Positions 23,954 through 33,105 of a stretch of DNA of 33,621 nucleotides are shown here, one piece after another. The DNA is taken from assembly GCA_031552535.1 (NCBI GenBank), contig JAVBMJ010000021.1, positions 1 to 33,621 of the forward strand, given 5' to 3'. Within the stretch, counting starts at the first letter, position 1. Every line of letters begins with the position of its first letter. A program made the position numbers and the translations under genes. This DNA comes from JAVBMJ01 sp031552535 (GTDB lineage: Bacteria > Bacteroidota > Bacteroidia > Bacteroidales > Rikenellaceae). The notes beneath the pieces were generated by a model. The model was not told where the DNA came from. It worked only from the letters and a program-made list of their open reading frames with translations, and did no database searches.

Positions 23954-26900
23954 ATGACTATCAGGGAGCTTGTGTCGCTGGCTGGCAGGGACAGTGCGAT
24001 AGACGGGTTGTGTGGTATCTGTGATAAGTACCGGACCGTGGAGGCGGGCTCTTTGGTCGGGTCGTCGTATGCGTTGGTTGCGTCGGAGGTAGTCAGGCGC
24101 AAGGGAGGAGTCCATATTTTTATAGCTGACGACCGCGATAAGGCGGCCTATCTGGCCGGGGATTTTTATCAGGTTCTGGACAGGGAGCGGGTGTGGTTCT
24201 TCCCGACGGCTTATAAGAGGTCGATACAGTACGGGCAGGAGGACCCGTCGGGGATCGTGCAGCGTACGGCGGCGCTGAATGCGATAAAAAATTTCGGGGC
24301 CGGAGCGCAGCCCGGGGAATATATCGTGGTTTGCACATATCCCGAGGCGGTTTCGGAAAAGGTGGTGGCCCGTGGTCAACTGGAACGTAGTGTACTTAAG
24401 GTGAGTGTCGGCGACAGGCTGTCGATGGAGTTTGTGGAGGAGTCGATCTCGGAATACGGCTTCCAGAGGGTCGATTTTGTATATGAGCCCGGGCAATATG
24501 CCGTCAGGGGAGGTATTATCGACCTGTTTTCATACTCGGCGAGCCAGCCGTGCAGGATAGATTTTTTCGGCGACGAGGTGGAGAGCATCCGTATGTTCGC
24601 CGTGGGAACGCAGCTTTCGACAGGCAAAGTCGTGTCGGTGGAGATAGTTCCCAACCTCAAGAAGATGGAGAATGCCGGGCAGAGGGTGTCGCTGGCTTCG
24701 TTTGCAGGAGAGGCTTGCTATTGGATCGCCGACCCCGACCACCTGTTGAAGCGCCTGGGGGACATACGCAAGAAGATATTGGGCGAACTCGACGAGCCTT
24801 CGCAGATCGATTCGCTGGTTACGGGCCGCAAGGGTTTCCTGGACGACACTGCCGAGTGCCGGATAATCGTTTCGCGTGATAACGTCAAAGAACGTGTGGC
24901 GGAGGGTAAGGTCGATTTCGCCACGGCGCCGCAACCGGCCTTCAATAAGAATTTCGAGTTGTTGGCCTCCGACATCAAGTCGAATGCCGCCAGGGGGTAC
25001 CGCACGTGCATACTGTCGGACAACAAGGCCCAGATAGAGCGTCTTTCGAATGTATTCCACTCCATAGGAGAAAAGGATGTGGAGTTCGAGCCGCTGCCGT
25101 TGACCCTCCACGAGGGGTTTGTGAGCCACCGCCTGAAGTTGTGCCTTTACACCGACCACCAGATATTCGACCGTCACCATCGTTACAGATTGCGCGGCGA
25201 GCTCGATAAGAGCGAAAGCCTTACGATAGCCGAGTTGAACGAATTGAAGGTGGGCGACTATGTCGTGCATATCGACCACGGGGTGGGGCGTTTCGGGGGG
25301 TTGGTGCGCACGATGGAGAACGGCCGCCCGCACGAGGCCGTGAAACTGGTCTATAAGGACGGCGACGTGCTGCTGGTCAGCGTCCATGCCCTGCACCGCA
25401 TAGCCCGCTATAAGGATGCCGAGAGCGATCCACCACGGATATATAAACTCGGATCGGGGGCGTGGCAACGCATGAAGGCCGCCACCAAGAAGGCGGTAAA
25501 AGATATAGCCCGGGAACTGATAGCGTTGTATGCCCGGCGGAAGACCACTCCGGGGTTCGCTTTCTCGCCCGATAATTATCTGCAGCAGGAATTGGAGTCG
25601 TCGTTCATATACGAGGATACCCCCGACCAGCAGAAGGCGGTGGAGGCCGTGAAGCACGACATGGAGAGTCCCCATCCGATGGACCGGCTGGTGTGTGGCG
25701 ACGTGGGCTTCGGCAAGACCGAGGTTGCCATACGTGCCGCGTTCAAGGCGGTCTGCGACTCGAAACAGGTGGCGGTGCTGGTCCCCACTACGATCCTCGC
25801 GCTACAACACTACCGTACGTTCAGCCAACGCCTGAGGGACTTCCCGGTGAGGGTCGAGCAGTTGAGTCGCGTGCGGTCATCGGCCGACACCACGGCGATA
25901 CTGCGCGATTTGAAGGACGGAAAGATAGACATACTTATCGGCACCCATAAAATACTGGGCAAAGGCGTGGAGTTCAAAGATCTTGGACTGCTCGTCATCG
26001 ACGAGGAGCAGAAATTCGGTGTCTCCAATAAAGAACGCCTGCGCCAGATGAGCGTAGGGGTCGATACGTTGACCCTCACGGCCACGCCGATCCCCCGCAC
26101 GCTGCAATTCTCGCTTATGGGTTCGCGCGACCTCTCGGTGATAGCCACGCCCCCGCCCAACCGCCAGCCCATAGCCACCGAGTCGCACACCTTCGACGAG
26201 GAGATAATAAAAGAGGCGATAGATTACGAACTCGCACGCGGGGGACAGGTCTATTTCGTTCACAACCGGGTGGAGGATATTCTGCGTATCGAGGCGCTGG
26301 TGCGGAGATTGTGTCCCGGGGTGCGGACGGTGGTCGGGCACGGGCAGATGAATGCCCGCGACCTGGAAAAGGTGGTTATGGACTTCATCTACGGGGAGTA
26401 TGATGTGTTGATAGCCACTACTATAATTGAGAACGGCATCGACATCGCAAACGCCAATACGATCATAATCAACAATTCCCACCACTTCGGGCTGAGCGAC
26501 CTCCACCAGTTGCGGGGCCGCGTGGGACGGTCTAATGTGAAGGCGTTCTGTTACCTGCTGTCGCCGCCCGAGGAGGTGCTGACGAGCGAAGCGCGCCGCA
26601 GGTTGCGGGCCCTTGAGGAGTTCTCCGACCTTGGGGCGGGTTTCAATATCGCTATGCAGGACCTCGACATACGCGGTGCGGGCAACCTGCTTGGAGCCGA
26701 ACAGAGCGGATTTATAGCAGATATCGGGTTCGAGACCTACCAGCGCATCCTCGATGAGGCTATGGACGAGCTGCGTGGCGAAGGGGTGTCGAAAGATACG
26801 GACGAAATCCCGGCCGCCGGCATGACTTTTATAAGTGATTGCTACATCGAGAGCGACGTCGATGCGATGATCCCCGACAGCTATGTTTCGCAAAGCGCCG

Positions 26901-27304
26901 AGAAATTGAGGCTCTACCGCGAACTGGATAACCTTACGGAAGAGGCTCAGATAGCTCGGTTCGCCGCCGATCTTACGGACCGTTTCGGACCTCTGCCGCC
27001 GCCTGTGGAGGAACTGTTGGATATAGTGAGATTGCGCAGGGTGTGCATCCGTTGCGGCATAGAGCGGGTGAAATTGAAGAACGGCCTTATGATCGCCCAG
27101 TTTATTGCCGACCAGCAATCGGCGTACTATAAGACAGGACTCTTTGTCGCTATCCTGAAGTATGTTACGGAGCGGCCTGCAAAATTTGTTTTCAAGCAGA
27201 ACAATAATAAGCTCTCTTTGACAGTTAGAAATATTAGCGGTGCCCGGGCCGGGGTGGAGATCCTCGAAAAAGTTTGGACGGCGGCATCAGACGGCATCGC
27301 ATAA
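23954..27304 (+). CDS. mfd: Transcription-repair coupling factor Mfd
   Basis: An 1116-residue SF2 translocase that removes stalled RNA polymerase and recruits UvrA. A UvrB-like N-terminal region runs to about 300 (VYEPGQYAVRGGIIDLFSYS). The CarD-like RNA-polymerase interaction domain starts near 430 (LKVGDYVVHIDHGVGRFGGL). The helicase core has Walker A GDVGFGKTEVAIR near 582, DEEQ in LLVIDEEQKFGV near 682, ATPIPRTLQFSLMG, and ENGIDIANANTIIINN. The C-terminal TRCF domain follows about 950 on. I chose the ATG at 23954 (MTIRELVSLAG); a TTG three codons upstream is possible. It is downstream of element copy 3 and 12 bases upstream of coaX. Confidence 0.96.
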   Translation: MTIRELVSLAGRDSAIDGLCGICDKYRTVEAGSLVGSSYALVASEVVRRKGGVHIFIADDRDKAAYLAGDFYQVLDRERVWFFPTAYKRSIQYGQEDPSGIVQRTAALNAIKNFGAGAQPGEYIVVCTYPEAVSEKVVARGQLERSVLKVSVGDRLSMEFVEESISEYGFQRVDFVYEPGQYAVRGGIIDLFSYSASQPCRIDFFGDEVESIRMFAVGTQLSTGKVVSVEIVPNLKKMENAGQRVSLASFAGEACYWIADPDHLLKRLGDIRKKILGELDEPSQIDSLVTGRKGFLDDTAECRIIVSRDNVKERVAEGKVDFATAPQPAFNKNFELLASDIKSNAARGYRTCILSDNKAQIERLSNVFHSIGEKDVEFEPLPLTLHEGFVSHRLKLCLYTDHQIFDRHHRYRLRGELDKSESLTIAELNELKVGDYVVHIDHGVGRFGGLVRTMENGRPHEAVKLVYKDGDVLLVSVHALHRIARYKDAESDPPRIYKLGSGAWQRMKAATKKAVKDIARELIALYARRKTTPGFAFSPDNYLQQELESSFIYEDTPDQQKAVEAVKHDMESPHPMDRLVCGDVGFGKTEVAIRAAFKAVCDSKQVAVLVPTTILALQHYRTFSQRLRDFPVRVEQLSRVRSSADTTAILRDLKDGKIDILIGTHKILGKGVEFKDLGLLVIDEEQKFGVSNKERLRQMSVGVDTLTLTATPIPRTLQFSLMGSRDLSVIATPPPNRQPIATESHTFDEEIIKEAIDYELARGGQVYFVHNRVEDILRIEALVRRLCPGVRTVVGHGQMNARDLEKVVMDFIYGEYDVLIATTIIENGIDIANANTIIINNSHHFGLSDLHQLRGRVGRSNVKAFCYLLSPPEEVLTSEARRRLRALEEFSDLGAGFNIAMQDLDIRGAGNLLGAEQSGFIADIGFETYQRILDEAMDELRGEGVSKDTDEIPAAGMTFISDCYIESDVDAMIPDSYVSQSAEKLRLYRELDNLTEEAQIARFAADLTDRFGPLPPPVEELLDIVRLRRVCIRCGIERVKLKNGLMIAQFIADQQSAYYKTGLFVAILKYVTERPAKFVFKQNNNKLSLTVRNISGARAGVEILEKVWTAASDGIA

Positions 27305-27316
27305 CCTTATCCTTAA

Positions 27317-28057
27317 ATGAACCTTGTAGTCGACGTAGGCAACAGTTTCACGAAAGCGGCCCTTTTTGACGGGGATACCGTTGTCCGAAGGTGGTGCATG
27401 GGGAATTATCCGGTCCCGGAGGTGCGATCCATAATGTCGGATGCCGGTAATATAGATGCGGCGATACTGTCGGCTGTGGGTACGGCCGATCCGTTGCTTT
27501 GCGCAGCGGTCAGAGATGCTGCGAAAAGGTATGTTTGTTTCACGAACATGACCCCTACGCCGTTGCGTAACCGTTATGCGACGCCTGAAACGCTGGGCCC
27601 GGACCGTTTGGCGGCAGCCGTGGGAGCGTGGACGTTGTATCCTGGCGAAAATATATTTGTAGCCGATTTCGGTACGGCCATCACATTGGATGTGGTCACC
27701 TCTGCCGGAGAATTCCTGGGAGGCAATATATCTCCGGGTGCTGCGACGCGTTTCCGGGCACTCCATGACTATACCTCGACCCTGCCGCTGGTGGCGTTGC
27801 CCGACAAAACCGCATTGACGGGCGATACGACCGCCTGTGCGATAGCCAATGGCGTAGTGAACGGGATCGTCTATGAAATAGAGGGTTACATGGCAAGGCT
27901 GGAAGAGGAATATCCGGGTATTAAGATAATTTTTACAGGTGGAGACGGGAAATATTTTGCAGAACGATTAAAAAATCCGATATTTGCAGTTTCTGACCTT
28001 GTGATATGCGGATTAAACAGTATTTTGGAATTCAATGCGAATGAAGAACAGAATTAG
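27317..28057 (+). CDS. coaX: Type III pantothenate kinase
   Basis: The 246-residue enzyme phosphorylates pantothenate, the first step of coenzyme A synthesis. The N-terminal phosphate-binding motif is LVVDVGNSFTKAALFDG. The middle has ETLGPDRLAAAVGAWTLYPG and VADFGTAITLDVVTSAGEFL, then GGNISPGAATRFRALHDYT, and the C-terminal part has KIIFTGGDGKYFAERL, all typical of CoaX in the ASKHA superfamily. It starts 12 bases after mfd and overlaps the start of the following outer membrane protein gene by 17 to 23 bases, so translation of the two is probably coupled. Confidence 0.95.
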   Translation: MNLVVDVGNSFTKAALFDGDTVVRRWCMGNYPVPEVRSIMSDAGNIDAAILSAVGTADPLLCAAVRDAAKRYVCFTNMTPTPLRNRYATPETLGPDRLAAAVGAWTLYPGENIFVADFGTAITLDVVTSAGEFLGGNISPGAATRFRALHDYTSTLPLVALPDKTALTGDTTACAIANGVVNGIVYEIEGYMARLEEEYPGIKIIFTGGDGKYFAERLKNPIFAVSDLVICGLNSILEFNANEEQN

Positions 28058-29333
28058 GAACGGTATCGTAGCGTTTATGGCTTTTGCGATGCCTGTGGCC
28101 GCCTTATCCCAGGGCAGTAGCATCAACACGTACTCGCCTTACACGCTTTACGGGATCGGCGACATGTATACGCAGGGCACGTCGTTGCAGCGGTCAATGG
28201 GGGGTATAGGCATGGGGTTCCGCAGTCCGATAGCGATTAATTACCTTAACCCTGCCTCTTACAGCGCCATACGGCAGAATTCGTTCCTGCTGAACTTCGG
28301 GATGGCCGGAGGGGGATTTTACCTGAAGAACAACGATACGAAAACAAGTAACAATACCTTTAATCTAAGTAATATTTCCGTCAGTTTTCCTATGGCGAAA
28401 GGTATGGGTTTCGGGGTTACGGTTGCTCCGTATTCGAGTGTGGGATACTATGTCCAGGATACGGAAACCGATCCAGATATCCTTGCCAAAATAGGCCAGG
28501 TCGATTATATTTATAGCGGCGAAGGCGGCATAAACCAGATTAAGGCAGGGTTGGGCATCAACCTGACGAAGCGTCTTTCGGTGGGAGCTGAGATGATTTA
28601 TCTCCTGGGAAATATTTCGAGGGTTTCGGTCGAATCCATAACGCCGGTCACATCGAATGCGTCGCCCAACTCGACAGCGGTGTCGATGACCGAAAGCTAT
28701 TCCAAGGTGTTCGGTGCGCTTGGGGTTCAATACGATGTTCTGTCGGGTCCGAAGCGTGTTATGACCATAGGAGCCAGATATCAGATAGGAGGCAAACTCG
28801 ATCCTGAATGCACACGGTTCATACCGTCGAACAACCTTTATAGCGATACGGTGTACATGTCTTCCTACAGTTCCGATTTCAGGTTGCCTTCGTCTATAGC
28901 CGCAGGGATATTCTACCAGACGCCTAAATTCGGGGTCGGAGCCGATTATACATTCCAGAAGTGGGAGGGTTCCAACGATGACTACGGAATAGTGTCGTAC
29001 CGCAATACCAACCTGATAAGCGCCGGGATGCAGTATACGCCCAACTTTGGCGATATCCGCCATTTCATGCGCAGGATCACATACAGGGTCGGTGTGCGCT
29101 ACTCGGATTATTATTTAATGCTCCGCGGAGAACAACTTAGCGATAAATCTCTTACCTTTGGGGTAGGGATTCCGTTGAAAATGACAGGTCTCACCAACAT
29201 AAACCTCGGACTTGAAGTAGGTTCGCGCGGTACGACCAAAAGTAACCTCATTCGTGAGGACTACTTCAAGTTCACTATAGGCTTGTCGCTTTTCGGCGAA
29301 GACTACTGGTTTATGAAACATAAGTTCGACTAA
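28035..29333 (+). CDS. Predicted outer membrane beta-barrel protein
   Basis: The 432-residue protein has a signal peptide (hydrophobic core IVAFMAFAMPVAALS, cleavage probably after ALS or SQG). The mature start SSINTYSPYTLYGIGDMYTQ and the following stretches with alternating polar and hydrophobic residues and many Gly and aromatic positions suggest a FadL/OmpP1-like barrel (for example SVSFPMAKGMGFGVTVAPYS, GVGADYTFQKWEG and YKFTIG-type end strands). The C-terminus ends with a likely strand and short tail. Relatives are found in this position after coaX across Bacteroidales, with unknown substrate. The ATG at 28041 is an alternative start; both lie within coaX. Confidence 0.85.
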   Translation: MRMKNRIRNGIVAFMAFAMPVAALSQGSSINTYSPYTLYGIGDMYTQGTSLQRSMGGIGMGFRSPIAINYLNPASYSAIRQNSFLLNFGMAGGGFYLKNNDTKTSNNTFNLSNISVSFPMAKGMGFGVTVAPYSSVGYYVQDTETDPDILAKIGQVDYIYSGEGGINQIKAGLGINLTKRLSVGAEMIYLLGNISRVSVESITPVTSNASPNSTAVSMTESYSKVFGALGVQYDVLSGPKRVMTIGARYQIGGKLDPECTRFIPSNNLYSDTVYMSSYSSDFRLPSSIAAGIFYQTPKFGVGADYTFQKWEGSNDDYGIVSYRNTNLISAGMQYTPNFGDIRHFMRRITYRVGVRYSDYYLMLRGEQLSDKSLTFGVGIPLKMTGLTNINLGLEVGSRGTTKSNLIREDYFKFTIGLSLFGEDYWFMKHKFD

Positions 29334-29351
29334 CGCCAAAAAATTCATATT

Positions 29352-30686
29352 ATGAAAACCTGTTTCATCAAGTCAGCTCTGGCTGCAATTCTGCTTACTT
29401 TCAGTTTATCGGTAAGTGCTCAGGGTTATCTCGACGACCCTAAGTGGGGCGCAACCAAAGAGGAGCGCGAAGCCAATGCATTGCTTTGGAACTTCTTCAA
29501 GGACACCTACAACAATCAGGACTACGGCACCGCTGTGGGTTATATGCAGCAACTGATGGAGAAAGCTCCCAAGGCCACACAGAACCTGTATATTTACGGT
29601 GCTGATATCTATAAGAACAAGATAATGAGGGCCAAGTCGGTGGCGGAAAAGAATGTACTGCTCGACTCTCTGATGATGATCTATGACAAGCGTATCGAGA
29701 ATTTCGGCGATCATCCTACGCGCGGGAAAGGTTATATCCTCACATTCAAGGCAGGTGATTACCTGACATTCAAACCGATGGATCGTGAGGGGGTCCGTGA
29801 GTTGTTTGTGGAAGCTATCGACCAAAATGGCAACGACATAGATCCGGACTTCCTGAATGCTTATTTCAACGAGTTGGTGGCCGACTATAAAGCCGATCTC
29901 GTGGAGACCGATCATTTGCTTAATGAGTATGACCGCCTTGTGATTATTTTCGATGCCGATTCCACTCCCGAGAAGTCCGAAGCCAAAAGAACATTCGAGG
30001 CGCTTTTCGTGACCAGTGGCGCGGCTAACTGCGAGAACATCGAAAAGATCTACGCTCCGAGGGTGGCAGCTAATCCTACGGATACCGTTACCCTGGGCAA
30101 GGCATTCGCGCTCTTGAGCCGTGGCCAGTGCCATAGCGATTTTATGATCAATGTAGCCGAGAAGTACTACGCACTTAAGCCTTCTTCGGACATAGCCCTG
30201 ATGATAGCCGGTTACTGCGAGGAGAAAAAAGATTACGCTAAAGCGTTGAAGTATCTCAATGAAGCCGTGGTCAGCGAAAAGGATCCTTTGATGAAGAGCA
30301 ACCTCTGCGTACGCATTTCGGGCTCGCAGTTAGGTTCAGGCGATGCCCGTACCGCTGCCGACTTTGCAAAACAGGCTATCAACGTTTGCCCTGACAATCC
30401 TTATGGTTATATTCTGCTGTCCCAGGCTTATGCTGAAGGCTTGAGGGCCTGCTCCGGTTTCGACAGGCAGGCGGGCTACTGGCTGATCTACGACACTTTG
30501 TCGAAAGGACGTTCGTTGATGACCGATGGCGAGCAGGCTGCAGGTATCGACTCCCAGTTGGCAGGCTACAGGGCCAGTTTCCCATCCAAGGAAGAGTGTT
30601 TTTTCCGCGGGTTGAACTCGGGTGACGGCTTTACGGTCTCATGCGGATGGGTTTCGGGCAGGACTACCGTTCGTGAAGGACGTTAA
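29352..30686 (+). CDS. Exported TPR-repeat protein
   Basis: The 444-residue protein has a clear signal peptide (KSALAAILLTFSLSVSAQG). The mature part is helical, with repeats recognisable as TPR-like, for example DIALMIAGYCEEKKDYAKAL followed by KYLNEAV, and DARTAADFAKQAINVCPDNP followed by YGYILLSQAYAEG. The C-terminus contains two cysteines in EECFFRGLNSGDGFTVSCGW. It probably acts in the periplasm as a scaffold; its partners are not known. It starts 18 bases after the barrel protein gene and precedes lptC by 76 bases, so it belongs to the same envelope cluster. Confidence 0.88.
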   Translation: MKTCFIKSALAAILLTFSLSVSAQGYLDDPKWGATKEEREANALLWNFFKDTYNNQDYGTAVGYMQQLMEKAPKATQNLYIYGADIYKNKIMRAKSVAEKNVLLDSLMMIYDKRIENFGDHPTRGKGYILTFKAGDYLTFKPMDREGVRELFVEAIDQNGNDIDPDFLNAYFNELVADYKADLVETDHLLNEYDRLVIIFDADSTPEKSEAKRTFEALFVTSGAANCENIEKIYAPRVAANPTDTVTLGKAFALLSRGQCHSDFMINVAEKYYALKPSSDIALMIAGYCEEKKDYAKALKYLNEAVVSEKDPLMKSNLCVRISGSQLGSGDARTAADFAKQAINVCPDNPYGYILLSQAYAEGLRACSGFDRQAGYWLIYDTLSKGRSLMTDGEQAAGIDSQLAGYRASFPSKEECFFRGLNSGDGFTVSCGWVSGRTTVREGR

Positions 30687-30762
30687 CGGCCTGTAAAATA
30701 GACTAATTCTTTCCCGGTGTGTCATATCCGGAAAAGCGGGTAGCTTCGGGCATAAACAGCAA

Positions 30763-31557
30763 GTGAAGGTGAAGTTAAAATACCGTAATGCCAAAATAGC
30801 ACTCCTCATCGCGGGGAGTGCTATCTTGCTTTACTCATGTGAAGAGGCCGACAAGGAGACCGTAGTGGTCAACATGGAGACCCTCGTCAGTCAAAGTAGC
30901 GATTCACTGGTGATTATAGCCTCTGAGAATGGCAGGATTTCGTATCGTTTTAAGACTCCTCTGATGGAGAACTACGAGTTTGCCAGGGAACCATACATGG
31001 AGTTCAGGCGTGGAATCGAGATCGAAACATTCGACTCTCTGGGTAATATCGATTCGAGATTGATCGCCGATTACGCCATTTCATATGAAAAACTCAAACT
31101 GTGGGAGGCTAAAGGTAATGTAAAGGCTACCAATTCGAAGGGGCAGTTGCTGGAAACTCAGCAGCTGTTCTGGAACCAGCGTACCAGGAAAGTATATTCT
31201 AACGTGGATTCCAAGGTCACGCAGGACGGCGATGTTATAATCGGCGAGGGTTTCGAATCGGATGAGAATTTCGATGACTTTGTGTTCAGGCGTCCTCGGG
31301 GTAAAGTTACTATGGATGTCGATCCTACGGAAAACCCGGATGGGGAGGAAGTGGAGTCTCCGAGGCCATTACCTCAGCCTGTCCAGGAACAGAAGCAGAT
31401 GCCTGCACCTTCGACGGTCAATGGTCGTCCCAAATTTATGCCGGCATCGGATCGTTTCAACAGATCAAAGCGCGGTCAGGACAGTCGTGGGCGTAATGAG
31501 CAACTTAATACCCTGCCGGCAGAGGCTAACGGGAAAGAGGAATTTACGACCAGGTAG
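30763..31557 (+). CDS. lptC: LPS export protein LptC with long C-terminal tail
   Basis: The 264-residue protein starts with GTG (MKVKLKYRNAKIALLIAG); no ATG fits. A lipobox LLYSC puts the lipidated residue at Cys26, so it is likely anchored as a lipoprotein or by its N-terminal helix. The LptC-type beta-jellyroll region is YRFKTPLMENYEFAREPYME, ADYAISYEKLKLWEAKGNVK and SKGQLLETQQLFWNQRTRKV, then DGDVIIGEGFESDENF. LptC passes LPS from LptBFG to LptA. Residues from about 190 on form a Pro-, Arg- and Gln-rich low-complexity tail of about 70 residues beyond the usual family end. It precedes the corC-like gene by 96 bases. Confidence 0.9.
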   Translation: MKVKLKYRNAKIALLIAGSAILLYSCEEADKETVVVNMETLVSQSSDSLVIIASENGRISYRFKTPLMENYEFAREPYMEFRRGIEIETFDSLGNIDSRLIADYAISYEKLKLWEAKGNVKATNSKGQLLETQQLFWNQRTRKVYSNVDSKVTQDGDVIIGEGFESDENFDDFVFRRPRGKVTMDVDPTENPDGEEVESPRPLPQPVQEQKQMPAPSTVNGRPKFMPASDRFNRSKRGQDSRGRNEQLNTLPAEANGKEEFTTR

Positions 31558-31653
31558 TGGCGGGTAAAGAGGAGGCGGGGATGGAAATTGTAAAATTAAC
31601 AGGTCCTTATCTTACAGGCATGCTATTGGCTCGCAGGCCCATTGACCGGGATA

Positions 31654-32925
31654 ATGCTATTCGGTGATTTTATGTTCGATTCATTTGCCATAGTGATAGT
31701 TGCTCTTCTGTTTTCCGCATTTTTTTCGGGAATGGAAATCGCTTTCACGTCGTCGAACAAACTTAAACTTGAGATAGAGCGAAAAGGCAACCGTGTATTC
31801 AGTTATATTACGGGGCTGTTTTACAAGCATCCAGGGCAATACATAACATCGATCCTGGTGGGGAATAACATCGCTCTGGTAGTCTACTCGCTCAATATGA
31901 CTCTGCTGTTGTCGGCCCTTGCCGCCAACTATGGGATCCGGCTCGGGGAAGGGGCGGTATTCGTAGAAACGCTGATCTCTACTGTGATCATTATCTTTAC
32001 GGCAGAATTCACCCCCAAGGCGATCGTGAAGTTGAATCCCAATTTCTATTTGCGTGCCTTTGCCGTGCCGGTATATGTTTTTTATTTGCTGATCTATCCG
32101 GTTGCCAGGGCTACAACGTGGCTGGCGGGAGCGATGTTGCGTGTGTTGGGGTTCAGGCTCGACCGCACTCTCCGGATCGGCGGGTTTGATAAGGTAGACC
32201 TCGCCAATCTGGTGGAAGAGGCTGCCGAGAGCGAATTTTCGCAAGATAACGAGATTCGCCTGTTTCAGAATGCATTGGATTTTTCGGATCTCAGTGTCAG
32301 GGACTGTATGGTCCCGAGAATCGATATGGAGGCAGTGGATGTGGCCACACCTATCGGGGAGTTGGTGGAGCGGTTTGTCGAGACGAAGTATTCCCGGATA
32401 TTTATTTATGATGGGTCGATAGACAACATCATAGGATATGTTACCACCAAGAGCATGTTTACCCTGCCTGGCGATATACGGCGGGTGCTGATTCCCGTGG
32501 GCTATGTCCCGGAGAGTATGCCCGCCCAGAAAGTGCTAAACGGATTTATAAAGCGAAAACAGTCGGTTGCCGTGGTGATTGACGAATTTGGTGGCACGGC
32601 TGGTATGGTTTCGTTGGAGGATGTGCTCGAGGAGATATTCGGCGAGATCGAGGACGAACACGACTCGCAGGACATGGTGGACAAAAAGGTGGGTGAAGGC
32701 GAGTATATTCTCTCATGCAGGCTGGAGATCGACTACCTAAATGAAAAATACGGGTTGGATATATCCAGGTCGGATGAATATGACACGCTGGCCGGATATA
32801 TAATATATAATTACGAGGGGATTCCGGCTCAGGGCGGTCGTCTTGTGATAGCCGATCACGAAATCAGGGTACTCAAGGCCAAAGGCTCGAAACTGGAGCT
32901 GGTGAGGCTTAAGGTCATCCGGTAA
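31654..32925 (+). CDS. CNNM/CorC-family membrane protein (DUF21, CBS pair, CorC_HlyC)
   Basis: A 423-residue inner-membrane protein. About 1-190 is a DUF21/CNNM domain with three to four membrane segments (IVALLFSAFFSGMEIAFTSS, TLISTVIIIFTAEFTPKAIV and VPVYVFYLLIYPVARATTWL). A CBS pair follows (RDCMVPRIDMEAVDVATPIG; SVAVVIDEFGGTAGMVSLED), and a C-terminal CorC_HlyC domain ends LELVRLKVIR. The family, called hemolysin in old annotations, includes magnesium/cobalt transport-related proteins and GldE of gliding Bacteroidota. I chose the ATG at 31654; a TTG at 31642 and an ATG at 31672 are alternatives. In relatives a peptidyl-prolyl isomerase gene usually follows; here an IS remnant does. Confidence 0.92.
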   Translation: MLFGDFMFDSFAIVIVALLFSAFFSGMEIAFTSSNKLKLEIERKGNRVFSYITGLFYKHPGQYITSILVGNNIALVVYSLNMTLLLSALAANYGIRLGEGAVFVETLISTVIIIFTAEFTPKAIVKLNPNFYLRAFAVPVYVFYLLIYPVARATTWLAGAMLRVLGFRLDRTLRIGGFDKVDLANLVEEAAESEFSQDNEIRLFQNALDFSDLSVRDCMVPRIDMEAVDVATPIGELVERFVETKYSRIFIYDGSIDNIIGYVTTKSMFTLPGDIRRVLIPVGYVPESMPAQKVLNGFIKRKQSVAVVIDEFGGTAGMVSLEDVLEEIFGEIEDEHDSQDMVDKKVGEGEYILSCRLEIDYLNEKYGLDISRSDEYDTLAGYIIYNYEGIPAQGGRLVIADHEIRVLKAKGSKLELVRLKVIR

Positions 32926-33105
32926 CCGGAGAGTGCACCGGCTTGTAATGATGGTTGTGTCGGGATGGTTGTGGCAGCTTCGGGAGGTGGTGACGGATTA
33001 TGGGTGCCGGCTTGTAGGTGCGGTCATGGTCTCACAGTCTGGCCCCGATGGAGCGGAGCGTGACCTTATGTGAGATGCTGTATGGAGTGAGGGCTTTATT
33101 AGAAC

